Positions 1 to 7,172 of a stretch of 19,767 bases of DNA are shown piece by piece; the first letter of the stretch is position 1, and each line of letters begins with the position of its first letter. The notes under the pieces were generated by a model. That model did not search any database, was not told where the DNA came from, and worked only from the letters and a program-made list of their open reading frames with translations. The stretch spans positions 1 through 19,767 of the forward strand of contig CADDYT010000119.1 in assembly GCA_902810755.1 (NCBI GenBank). Reading direction: 5' to 3'. Origin of the DNA: Chloroflexota bacterium. GTDB taxonomy: Bacteria > Chloroflexota > Ktedonobacteria > Ktedonobacterales > Ktedonobacteraceae. Made by a program: the position numbers and the translations under genes.

Positions 1-1
1 C

Positions 2-430
2 TATTTTGAGGAGGCGAGAAGCCACTATTTCAGGTACCTGCAACCCTGGCTGGACCAGTGGCCTTCAGAAGAACACCACCAGGAACGAAATGAAGAGGAC
101 GAGCCGCACAATCCGCGCATTCAGACGGGGCCGGTGGCGCACCGCTATGGCCTGCTGGTCAAAGAGATTTCCTGCACCTATAACCTGCCGCTCATTCGTG
201 AAGACCATGCTGAAGTGGGCGTGCGTGTGGCGCACGTAGGCCGCACCAGCTTCATCATGGAGCATCAAATTCGCGATATCGACGACCACACGCGCGTCTT
301 TGCCACCGGGCGTTCGGTGATGGTCTGGACAAACTATCATATCGGTCGCCCCGCCCCCGTGCCGCCATCGCTGCGCTACGCATTTGAGCAGATGGAGGGA
401 AGAGAGTTTCCCAGACCCGAAGATCAATAA
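2..430 (+). CDS. Acyl-CoA thioesterase, hotdog fold (YbgC/FadM-like), 5' end outside window
   Basis: The reading frame is open from the first bases of the window to a TAA at 428-430, giving about 142 residues of a protein whose start lies upstream. The first visible residues, YFEEARSHYF, match the stretch just after the catalytic Asp in 4-hydroxybenzoyl-CoA thioesterase/YbgC proteins; the Asp itself is outside the window. The later parts (VKEISCTYNLPLIREDHAEV, then ARVFATG-like beta strand with GRSVMVW) fit the hotdog sheet. Members hydrolyse acyl-CoA thioesters in the cytoplasm; the substrate cannot be told from sequence. An ATG at 134 would give a 98-residue product but would drop the conserved helix, so it is not the true start. 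The residues around 20-40 (QWPSEEHHQERNEEDEPHN) look like an acidic insertion not typical of short YbgC proteins. Confidence 0.8.
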   Translation, partial: YFEEARSHYFRYLQPWLDQWPSEEHHQERNEEDEPHNPRIQTGPVAHRYGLLVKEISCTYNLPLIREDHAEVGVRVAHVGRTSFIMEHQIRDIDDHTRVFATGRSVMVWTNYHIGRPAPVPPSLRYAFEQMEGREFPRPEDQ

Positions 431-470
431 AAGAAGGCAGTATGACACGTCAGAGCGTCTTTTTCAAGGC

Positions 471-1058
471 TCATGATTCAAGTTTTCGTTGCATCAGCCC
501 CTGCTGCCATGCCGTTACAGCCGCCTGCGTGCGGTCAAGCTTCTGCCGCGTTTGGAGCAGTTGTTGCAACTGTGCAGCCATGCTATTGAGTTGTCGCGCC
601 AGTTGTCCCACCTCGTCCTGAGATGTGTCATGAGTAAAGGCAGAGAAATCGCCTTCGCTCCACCTGTCGGCTGCGCTAGATAGGCTTTTCAATCGTCTGG
701 TCAGGCCCTTTGCATTCAGCGAACCGAAGATCAGGCCGACAATGGCAGCCAGAGTGGTGACAACGATCATACTGAAGACGATGAGCTGTAAAAGTCCTTT
801 CGTCAGTTGAAAGATGTCAGGTTGCAGGATTTTCATTGCCAGCACCCCACGCATTGTCCCGTTTATTCCCACGATAGGCGTGCGCGCATAGACTCCGACG
901 ATGGTGACGGTCTTGAGCGTTTTGCCGTCTGCGCTGGCAAAGATGATGGTATCACCGGGTTTCACAGTTGCATCTGGAACGGCCCATCGCTCGCCAGCAG
1001 GTCGCTGATCAGGACATTGTTCGTTCCCGCGTCGCTGGCATTCAGATTACGCCTGCCG
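471..1058 (-). pseudogene. Chimeric remnant: MacB-like permease fragment joined to TM-HAMP fragment of a sensor kinase
   Basis: The open part (GTG at 965 to stop at 471, 164 aa) starts with a piece resembling the extracellular MacB domain of an ABC permease (GDTIIFASADGKTLKTVTIV, residues 4-23). Near residue 40 it changes into a sensor-kinase sequence: one membrane segment (about 56-82) and a HAMP domain (about 83-140, with DEVGQLARQLNSMA). It ends in an unrelated tail with no dimerisation or ATPase domain. Upstream of 965 the permease similarity continues in another frame (RNLNASDAGTNNVLISDLL, then FQMQL and a TGA at 962-964), so the permease piece is itself frameshifted. It lies directly behind a truncated ATPase. 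I read it as the debris of an ATPase-permease-kinase operon that lost its middle parts. A functional small membrane protein made from the GTG is possible but unlikely. Confidence 0.7.
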
Positions 1059-1449
1059 CAGAGGGCGAACCTTTGTGCTTGCCGACGTAGAGGGGAACTT
1101 CTACATTTTCCTGCGCTGTCAGCGTGGGGATCAGGTTGAATGCCTGGAAGACCATGCCGATCTTGCTATTGCGCACGCCTGCCAGCCTGCACTCGCTCAT
1201 GCGCGTGATATCCACGCCATCGATTAACACCTGCCCGGTGCTGGGATTGTCCAGACCGGCGATAATGCCTAGCAGCGTGCTTTTCCCGGAGCCGGACGGG
1301 CCAACGATGGAGACGAACTCTCCGCGCATAATCTGGAAGCTGATACCCTTCAGAATTTCGATATGTTCGTGACCGAGCGGCAGGCTTTTCGTAATATCGA
1401 TTACATCCATCACGACGCCGCCCCTGCCCTGTTGTGCTTCCTTACTCAT
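1042..1449 (-). pseudogene. Truncated LolD/MacB-type ABC transporter ATPase (N-terminal 135 residues)
   Basis: From the ATG at 1449 the frame encodes 135 residues; family members are about 220-250. Walker A (GPSGSGKST) and the Q-loop (VFQAFNLIPTLTAQENVEVP) are intact. The ABC signature, Walker B, D-loop and switch His are all missing. The frame ends in the foreign tail SPSAAGVI just after GKHKG, where the DNA passes into the permease fragment. The start at 1449 is preferred over an upstream ATG at 1512 because AAAGGTGG stands 7-8 nt before it. Without Walker B and the signature the protein cannot hydrolyse ATP as a transporter motor, so this is treated as a pseudogene. The ancestor would have powered a MacB-like efflux or lipoprotein exporter at the membrane. 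Confidence 0.8.
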
Positions 1450-2340
1450 GGGTTTTTCCACCTTTCTCGCTTTGCTTTCTTTTGTCGCGTGCGCAACACA
1501 ATCGTCGCGCATCTGTTGCTACAAGCATAGGCGAGAAGCGCGTTTTTGTGATGCGTCTGCAGATGTGTTGTCACCGGGTCTGGAGACAGGGAAAAAGTGG
1601 AGAAACTGGCCTGATTCTGGTAATCCTGGCGCGACAAACTGGCGTAATACCTGGTGTATCGGGTTATAAAGGGGGGATTGTGATAGGACGATAACGGCGG
1701 CATTCGCTCCGTGTCGCCTGGTATGGCTAGTTGTTCTTATCACACTGCGTAACCCGTGGAGCGGATACTCCTAATTTGCTGTATTCTTACAATTTCATAG
1801 TAGCCGGTTACTCAACAGAGTTCACTGGTGAGTTACTATCCTCTCTCCTTCTCTGCGCATAAAGGGGAGGCCAGGAGCAGACCCTGAGCCTCCCCTTTAT
1901 GTCGTGTCTTCCTCGCTTCGCACTGCTTCCATTCAGTTTTTATCCTTTCTCTCCGCTTATGCTTCCCTGTTTGATTTCCCTTTATCAATCTTTTATCCCA
2001 TCTATTGACAGAGATTTCAGTTATAATTGCTATAAGTCCCTTTTTTGAGGATATGTTGCCTGTTAAAATAGTGAACATGCTGACTTGACGGGGAAAGGCA
2101 ATGCAATTGATGCTGTGGGATAGATACAGAAGAAATGCTCACAAAGAACTGTAACCGTTTGACGGGAGTTGTTCGTATATTAGAGGGAAGCAATTCAGAG
2201 GTCTACATTGAATCAAATACCTGGATGCTTGTACATGGTAGTGTGGAAGCATTGCCGCGAGAAGATGTTTCTTGCTCCCCGCTTGCAGTGTGCAGGCGGT
2301 CGGCAGGGACATGGCGGCTTTGCTACTGAAGGACAAATAT
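1450..2340. other. Long intergenic region between divergent units; no supported gene
   Basis: About 890 bp lie between the truncated ATPase (minus) and the glycosyltransferase (plus). Small open frames exist on both strands but none has a recognisable domain or a convincing ribosome binding site. The only clear structure is the hairpin at 1858-1901. TTGACG occurs at 2085-2090 and 2159-2164, upstream of the glycosyltransferase, but neither has a good -10 at normal spacing. The region may be an old gene that has decayed, in line with the remnants on its left. Confidence 0.6.
1858..1901. terminator. Perfect 14-bp inverted repeat, terminator-like hairpin
   Basis: CATAAAGGGGAGGC at 1858-1871 is exactly complementary to GCCTCCCCTTTATG at 1888-1901, with a 16-nt loop in which CAGG and CCTG can pair further. 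The stem is GC-rich at the inner end and A/T-rich at the outer end. No run of T follows on either strand beyond the stem's own TTTAT, so it is not a classical intrinsic terminator. No intact gene points into it from either side, which makes its role unclear. Confidence 0.45.
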
Positions 2341-3522
2341 ATGAAGATAGCGCATGTTGCGCCCCCGTGGATCGCTATTCCGCCGAAAAATTACGGTGGG
2401 ACGGAGATTGTGATATCGAACCTCGTGGAGGAACAGGTAGCACAGGGGCACGATGTTACGTTATTCGCTCCCGGCGATGCCAGGACATCAGCGAAGCTGG
2501 TTTCGTTTTTCCCTCGCTCTCTCATCGATTCAGGTGTACCCTGGGCAGCGCACCTGAAAGCATATTATCACCTGCATAAGGCGCTGGCTCACGCGGATGA
2601 GTTTGATATTGTGCATACCCATCTCTCCTCGAGCGCCGATCTCTACATTTTCCCGTTGAGCGCGTCGCTGGCGACGCCGCATGTGACAACGTTACACAGT
2701 CGTTTCCCTTTTGATCGTCTGCCCGATGGCTGGACAGGGGACGCCGATCAATATTATATGGATTGGGCAGCCGACGTGCCAATGGTAGCAATCAGTGAGC
2801 GCGCCCGTAAGGAAGTTCCATTTCCATTGAACTTTGTGGGGGTTGTGCATCATGGTCTGCCCATGGATACTTTCAAGCCGGTGCCGAAGGAGCGTGGGGA
2901 TCATTTTGTCTGGCTGGGGCGTATTGTGCCGGATAAAGGGGTTCACCTGGCAATAGAAGCTGCGCAGCGTGCCGGTGTCCGCTTAATTCTGGCCGGTATT
3001 GTTGACCAGCATGCCGAAGAATCGCTCAAGTATTATCGGGAGGTAGTTGAGCCGCTGATCGATGGCGAGCAGATACAGTACATCGGCCCGGTCAACATGG
3101 AGCAGAAGATTGACCTGCTCAGCGGTGCGCGCGGCTTTCTCAACCCCATTGTCTGGGAGGAACCCTTTGGCATGGTGATGATTGAGGCAATGGCGCTGGG
3201 CTGTCCTGTCATCGCGTTCCCTCGCGGTGCCGCGCCAGAGATCATCGTACATGGCAAAACGGGCTTTCTCGTGCATGACGTTGATGAAATGGTCAAATTT
3301 ATCTCGCGCATCGATGAGATTGACCGGGCAGCGACGCGCAGGCATGTTGATCGCCATTTCTCGGCGCGCGTCATGGCGGAAAAGTATGTGAAGATTTACC
3401 GTAAGGTGATTGCGCTGAGCAAGCCGAAGCAAATTTTTACCGAGGTGACGCGCAAGAAATTGCTCGCTGGTGCGAGCAATGTTGCCGCTCTCAAAACATT
3501 CGTGCCTGCTCCAACCCCGTAA
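2341..3522 (+). CDS. Glycosyltransferase, GT-B fold, family 4 type
   Basis: The gene encodes 393 aa from the ATG at 2341; AAGGA at 2329-2333 is 7 nt upstream, and the protein then begins MKIAHVAPPW, the usual first strand of a GT4 enzyme. The N-terminal acceptor domain carries YGGTE (18-22) and VHTH (about 88-91). The C-terminal nucleotide-sugar domain has FVWLGRIVPDKGVHLAIEAA near residue 205-220, and EEPFGMVMIEAMALGCPVIA with the E-x7-E pair, followed by GKTGFLV. There is no signal peptide or membrane segment, so it acts in the cytoplasm. It should transfer a sugar from a nucleotide donor with retention of configuration; this YGGTE type is often annotated as a mannosyl- or glucosyltransferase, but donor and acceptor cannot be named. 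It stands alone on its strand. Confidence 0.88.
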   Translation: MKIAHVAPPWIAIPPKNYGGTEIVISNLVEEQVAQGHDVTLFAPGDARTSAKLVSFFPRSLIDSGVPWAAHLKAYYHLHKALAHADEFDIVHTHLSSSADLYIFPLSASLATPHVTTLHSRFPFDRLPDGWTGDADQYYMDWAADVPMVAISERARKEVPFPLNFVGVVHHGLPMDTFKPVPKERGDHFVWLGRIVPDKGVHLAIEAAQRAGVRLILAGIVDQHAEESLKYYREVVEPLIDGEQIQYIGPVNMEQKIDLLSGARGFLNPIVWEEPFGMVMIEAMALGCPVIAFPRGAAPEIIVHGKTGFLVHDVDEMVKFISRIDEIDRAATRRHVDRHFSARVMAEKYVKIYRKVIALSKPKQIFTEVTRKKLLAGASNVAALKTFVPAPTP

Positions 3523-4363
3523 TGGCCGCCTCCTCTTTACCGGAAGGTGGCCGGATCGGCGGGAGCGGCGTCAGATCAGCCACTTTCTGGTACAGGGAGG
3601 TGCATATTTCTGGCGCGTGAACCGTGAAGGGGCAATGGCAAAAAACGTAGGGTGTGATGCCCTGCCTGTGCCATTGTGCCAGGTATCTGGCCCACGTATT
3701 GAGAAATGGTTCGTTCACTGCCGCCGAGGGATTGCCGATATAGCGCAGGAGGACGAAACTGGCGGTCAGGGCGATATGCACCGGCACATCCGGTTTGCGC
3801 TCACGTGCCTGCATAATGCGCTTTTCCTCGCCGGAACCTACCCGTATTGGGCGGCTATCCATGATGACGCGCGCTACCTTATGCGCGCGCAGCAAGTCAT
3901 TCAACGTTGCCTCGTGCGGCTCGGCGAAAAAGGCGGGGTGGCGCACTTCGACCGCCAGTTGCAGGTCTGCGGGCCAGAAGTCCAGAAATGTTTCCAGCGC
4001 CGGAAGGTGCTGCGGCGAAAACGACGCAGGCAGTTGAAGAAACATCGGCCCCAGGCGGTTGCCCAGGCCGCGCAGGCGATCCGTAAAAGCCAGGGTCTCC
4101 GCCTGTGTTGCCTGCAAGCCTGTGCCTGGCCGGTGGCTGATGGCGCGTGAGATCTTCGGGCAGAAACGAAAGCCCTCTGGCGTCTCACCGTGCCAGCGCG
4201 CCACCGTCTCTTCATCGGGGGTGGCATAAAACGTCGTATTCCCCTCAACCGTATTAAATTTCTGGCTATACAGGCGCAGGAAGGCGTTCTGTGGTGTATG
4301 TGTTGGAAAAAAATTTCCCACCCACTCTTTATATCCCCAGACAGGGCAGCCGATATAAAACAT
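3491..4363 (-). CDS. DUF72 domain protein (YecE-like)
   Basis: The protein has 290 aa from the ATG at 4361-4363, with GAAAGGAA about 7 nt upstream; an ATG 30 nt further out (4393) lacks such a site and would precede the conserved start MFYIGCPVWGYKEWVGNFFP. DUF72 hallmarks include the early FYIGCPVWGY, then FNTVEGNTTFY, FRFCPKISRAISH, LGPMFLQLPASFSP, LQLAVEVRHPAFF and a late YVFCHCPFTVHAPE. Length and fold are typical of the family, a TIM-barrel-like cytoplasmic protein of unknown biochemical role. Its 3' end runs 32 bp into the 3' end of the glycosyltransferase gene on the other strand. The gene is single and divergent from the ECF sigma gene. Confidence 0.85.
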   Translation of the reverse strand: MFYIGCPVWGYKEWVGNFFPTHTPQNAFLRLYSQKFNTVEGNTTFYATPDEETVARWHGETPEGFRFCPKISRAISHRPGTGLQATQAETLAFTDRLRGLGNRLGPMFLQLPASFSPQHLPALETFLDFWPADLQLAVEVRHPAFFAEPHEATLNDLLRAHKVARVIMDSRPIRVGSGEEKRIMQARERKPDVPVHIALTASFVLLRYIGNPSAAVNEPFLNTWARYLAQWHRQGITPYVFCHCPFTVHAPEICTSLYQKVADLTPLPPIRPPSGKEEAAITGLEQARMF

Positions 4364-4490
4364 CTCGCTATTCCTTTCACTGTATCTGCTCATGGCATGG
4401 CCGAGTTGCTTTTTGATAGTACATACAGCATATCATATCTATTTCTCTATTCTTTCGCGAACTGCGAAGAGCGGTAATCCTCTCATTGCC

Positions 4491-4520
4491 GGGAACCTTT
4501 CGGCCATCTCTTTCCGTAGT
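4491..4520 (+). promoter_or_regulatory. ECF-type promoter in front of the sigma factor gene
   Basis: GGGAACC at 4491-4497 and CGTAGT at 4515-4520 are separated by 17 nt and lie about 30 bp before the sigma factor start. A GGAAC -35 and a CGT -10 are the common signature of promoters read by ECF sigma factors, which often control themselves. The motif is seen; autoregulation is inferred. Confidence 0.55.
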
Positions 4521-4549
4521 ACATCTACAGAAGAGAAGAGAGGTCGTAT

Positions 4550-5116
4550 GTGGTAATGACCATTGAGGATGATCTGATTGCAAAAGCGACGCGGGGCGAC
4601 CAGGATGCGTTTCAGCAGCTCTGGGAAGCGCATCATGCCGTGGCGATGGCCGCTGCTTTGCGCCTCTGCCGCCAGCGTGCGCTGGCTGAAGAGATCACGC
4701 AGGGCGCATTTCTTCTGGCCTGGCGCGGGCTACCTCGCTTTAAGTGCGGCAGTCCCTTTCGTCCCTGGCTCATGCGCATCCTCTATCGCCATGCGCTGGA
4801 TGTAATGGAGCAACAACGCAGCTATCTCCAGCCATCCTCTCTTTCTCTCGACGATGCTATTGATCGTGAGAGCTATGCTGTGTCAGCCGCGCATACTGAA
4901 GATATGCAGGAGCAAATCGCGCGGCGCGAGGAGGTGCGGCAGGCGCTGGCCCGACTCAACGCCGATCAGCGCCGCGTCATTGCCTTGCGCTACGGCGCCG
5001 ATCTGACGGAGGGCGATATCGCGCAGGTGCTAGGCTGGCCGGTGGGAACGGTCAAATCGCGGCTCAACCGCGCACGCGAGCGGCTGCGCGTCCTGTTAAG
5101 TAATGATGGGAGGTGA
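4550..5116 (+). CDS. RNA polymerase sigma factor, ECF (sigma-70 family)
   Basis: The product is 188 aa, a normal length for an ECF sigma factor. Region 2 spans about residues 15-90 (DAFQQLWEAHH, then EEITQGAFLLAWRGLPRF and the core-binding FRPWLMRILYRHALD), and region 4 about 125-183 (LNADQRRVIALRYGADLTE, then GWPVGTVKSRLNRARERLR, the DNA-binding helix). The GTG at 4550 is chosen because AGAGG sits 6 nt before it; an ATG at 4556 is the alternative. The stop overlaps the region of the next gene's ribosome binding site, so the two are translated as a pair. It directs core polymerase to a small regulon, probably under control of the membrane protein encoded next. Confidence 0.9.
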   Translation: MVMTIEDDLIAKATRGDQDAFQQLWEAHHAVAMAAALRLCRQRALAEEITQGAFLLAWRGLPRFKCGSPFRPWLMRILYRHALDVMEQQRSYLQPSSLSLDDAIDRESYAVSAAHTEDMQEQIARREEVRQALARLNADQRRVIALRYGADLTEGDIAQVLGWPVGTVKSRLNRARERLRVLLSNDGR

Positions 5117-5121
5117 GTCTT

Positions 5122-5985
5122 ATGGCTGAGGAACAATCTTTTCGACACACGGAGGAGAGAGGTCAGTCAGGCCTGTCAGGTCGACGAGAACAGTATCCAG
5201 ACCTGGATGAGCTTCTTGCCTTCTATTATGGTTCCCCGCTCCCGGAACAGCCCCTGCCTGCCTCATCCTGGCAGCATGTGCGCTCCCGGCTTGGCTTGCT
5301 GCCGCATACCCGTTCTCGCTCTCGTTCTCGTTCCAGGGATCAGCGGCGTGGTAGCTCCAGGTTGTACAGAACGCGCTCATCAACACCTTCCTACATTGCC
5401 GAGGCGTTCCTGCGCCTTAGCTGGAATGCTCGTACACCGTTTGCTCTCTCAACGCTTGATTGCCGTTTCAAAGCACAGGTACGTACTCCCGCCGTGCATA
5501 TTTCGTCCTCTGGCAACGGCAGGATCAGGCTGATTTTGCCTGCGTCTGCAGTGCTGACAATGGAGCAACCACTGCTCGATGTGCTGCTGGCAACTGGTAT
5601 GGCCCGCTTGCTCTATGCCCGGAAAATACCGTATATGCTGGGCAACTTGCTCTTGCTGGGCCTCGTGCTACTGACTACTGTTGCCTGTCTCGTTCTCTGG
5701 CTTCAGCATCGTATTCCCCCGTCCGCCTTTCTTATAGCCATAGGACTATGGACACTCATGAGCGTGGTGCAGCATATGCGCGGACGCCGTCTGGCCTTGC
5801 GCGCCGATGACCTGATGGTGCAATGGCTGGGGCGCACGCGCGCCTGCCAGGGCCTGCATATGCTGGCGGCTCACAGCCATCGAGCGCGACCCGGCTGGCA
5901 AGAACCATCGCTTGCCGAACGTATCGCGCGAGTGTGTGGTACAAGAGTTGAAGCCGAGGAAGAACACCTCACTCTTGTACGTTAG
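5122..5985 (+). CDS. ECF-linked membrane protein, M48-peptidase-like but lacking zinc ligands
   Basis: The product is 287 aa from the ATG at 5122, with GGAGGT at 5109-5114, 7 nt upstream; a GTG at 5113 overlapping the sigma stop is possible. The N-terminus (1-60) is soluble, followed by an RS repeat (64-72), a middle domain, two membrane segments (about 173-194 and 201-217) and a cytoplasmic tail. The middle and tail follow the order of an M48/HtpX-type peptidase: a strand like PAVHISSSGNGRIRLILPAS, a helix PLLDVLLATGMARLL where HExxH would stand, then LALRADDLMVQWLGR where ExxAD would stand, and a final PSLAERIARV. His and Glu ligands are absent, so catalysis is not expected. Its place beside the sigma gene suggests an anti-sigma or sensing partner. 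The relation to M48 is my reading by pattern, not a proven homology. Confidence 0.6.
   Translation: MAEEQSFRHTEERGQSGLSGRREQYPDLDELLAFYYGSPLPEQPLPASSWQHVRSRLGLLPHTRSRSRSRSRDQRRGSSRLYRTRSSTPSYIAEAFLRLSWNARTPFALSTLDCRFKAQVRTPAVHISSSGNGRIRLILPASAVLTMEQPLLDVLLATGMARLLYARKIPYMLGNLLLLGLVLLTTVACLVLWLQHRIPPSAFLIAIGLWTLMSVVQHMRGRRLALRADDLMVQWLGRTRACQGLHMLAAHSHRARPGWQEPSLAERIARVCGTRVEAEEEHLTLVR
5311..5334 (+). repeat. Four tandem 6-bp units (CGNTCN) coding an Arg-Ser repeat
   Basis: CGTTCT, CGCTCT, CGTTCT and CGTTCC follow each other and encode RSRSRSRS inside the sigma-linked membrane protein. Such short units can expand or shrink by slippage without breaking the frame. Confidence 0.8.
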
Positions 5986-6058
5986 TTCCTTACGTCCTGC
6001 CTTCAATGGGCTTTACGGGCAAGCAGGCCGAAGAAAACGGGGAGGCATATGATGGTCA

Positions 6059-6934
6059 CTACGACGGCCCTGGTGGCCCTTGCCGGATGCGCGCCTGCAT
6101 CGCCTCAAGAGGCCACGCGCTCCAGTTCCCCCAGCGTTCGGGCAGGATCTTTTCCACCCACCAGGTGACTCCCACCTGCTGATAAGCGGCTACAACTTCT
6201 CGATCATAGGAGGCATCTTTGCCATCGGTGAGACCCGAGTGAACGATTTCAAAGGGAGTAGTGTATCCAGGTTGTGAGACAACATAGCGAACAATGTCTT
6301 GCATCTGTGCCGGGGTGAGCATCGCAGTCAGAGGAAGGTCGCGTCCAATGGGAATAACGCCATCCCAGTGGGAGGCGCGGCGCAACGGCGCTCTGGCGGG
6401 CCACATGGCCGCCACCCAGATAGGGATGCGAGGGGATTGCAGCGGACATGGCAGAAACTGCGCTTCTTTGACCTGATAATACGTGCCTTCGTGGTGATAC
6501 GGCTCCCCGCTCCAGAGACCGGCCAGCACCTCAAGGCCCTCGTCGAGCATGGCTGCCAGCGTTGCAGGCCTGGAAGCTTCACCCAGTGCTTCGAAGTCGA
6601 AATAGCCACCTCCTGACCCTACTCCCAGGATGAGTCGCCCGGCAGACAGGTGATCGAGCGAGGTGGTTTGCCGTGCCAGCGTCCAGGGGCGGCGGCGCGG
6701 TAAGGGGGTGACGAGCGTTCCCAGGCGAATGGTGCGCGTGCGCAGCGCGACGGCAGTCAGAGCTACCCATGGATCAACCATGGGATCGACAGTCGGTGTC
6801 AGCGTCGTCCTGGAGACCTGATCCCAGAGAAAGAAGCCATCCCAACCCGCCTCCTGCGCCTCCCAGGCCAGATCAGCAAGCAGACGTGCATCAGCATACG
6901 GGCCAAAATTGGGAACATAGACTCCATATTTCAT
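6059..6934 (-). CDS. LLM-class flavin-dependent oxidoreductase (luciferase-like)
   Basis: The protein is 291 aa, starting at the ATG at 6934 with a purine-rich GAGAGAAG upstream. It opens with MKYGVYVPNFGPYADARLLA and has the bacterial-luciferase barrel order: AGWDGFFLWDQ, RTIRLGTLVTPLPRRRPWTLAR, LDHLSAGRLILGVGSGGG, then the WSGEPYHHEGTYY segment and IPIWVAA. The Gly-rich VGSGGGYFDF and the first strand fit members using F420 or FMN. It catalyses a flavin-dependent redox step in the cytoplasm on an unknown substrate. It ends convergently with the sigma-linked membrane gene (73-bp gap) and has its own promoter-like element near 7007. Confidence 0.88.
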   Translation of the reverse strand: MKYGVYVPNFGPYADARLLADLAWEAQEAGWDGFFLWDQVSRTTLTPTVDPMVDPWVALTAVALRTRTIRLGTLVTPLPRRRPWTLARQTTSLDHLSAGRLILGVGSGGGYFDFEALGEASRPATLAAMLDEGLEVLAGLWSGEPYHHEGTYYQVKEAQFLPCPLQSPRIPIWVAAMWPARAPLRRASHWDGVIPIGRDLPLTAMLTPAQMQDIVRYVVSQPGYTTPFEIVHSGLTDGKDASYDREVVAAYQQVGVTWWVEKILPERWGNWSAWPLEAMQARIRQGPPGPS

Positions 6935-7006
6935 CCTATCTTCTCTCTTTCGCCGTCACCTTGATGGTTGCTTCTGTCAGCCTACGGGGTAGCCATCGGC
7001 TCTATT

Positions 7007-7012
7007 ATTGTA
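7007..7012 (-). promoter_or_regulatory. Extended -10 element for the LLM oxidoreductase gene
   Basis: On the minus strand TGGTACAAT occurs here: TACAAT differs from TATAAT at one position and is preceded by TGN, which can replace a -35 box. It lies about 73 bp before the start codon. No good -35 was found. Confidence 0.4.
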
Positions 7013-7074
7013 CCATACGCCTGTCTCTGCTTTGTTCGTTCGCTCGCCGAGATGATCGCCAGAGCGTGCCTGGT

Positions 7075-7096
7075 GGGTGAGCGTCAGTTTTTTGCA
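7075..7096 (+). repeat. Left terminal inverted repeat of the IS
   Basis: This 22-nt end begins GGGTGAGCGTCA and continues through a T6 run to GCA. It matches the reverse complement of 8706-8727 at 21 of 22 positions, differing only by G versus A just before the T run. Confidence 0.9.
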
Positions 7097-7172
7097 GAGG
7101 GGCTAGACAGGGATCTGGGAACATGGGAAGATAGGTCCACTATGCAGACGAAGATCAAGGAGGAAACCAGAG

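Noticed and set aside
433..466. Possible terminator after the thioesterase gene (ACG/CGT followed by T5 at 458-462)
   Set aside because: The stem is only about 3-4 bp, too weak to claim as an intrinsic terminator.
1836..2078. 80-codon minus-strand frame in the long intergenic gap
   Set aside because: It spans the hairpin, is rich in Lys/Arg without pattern, and lacks a ribosome binding site and recognisable similarity.
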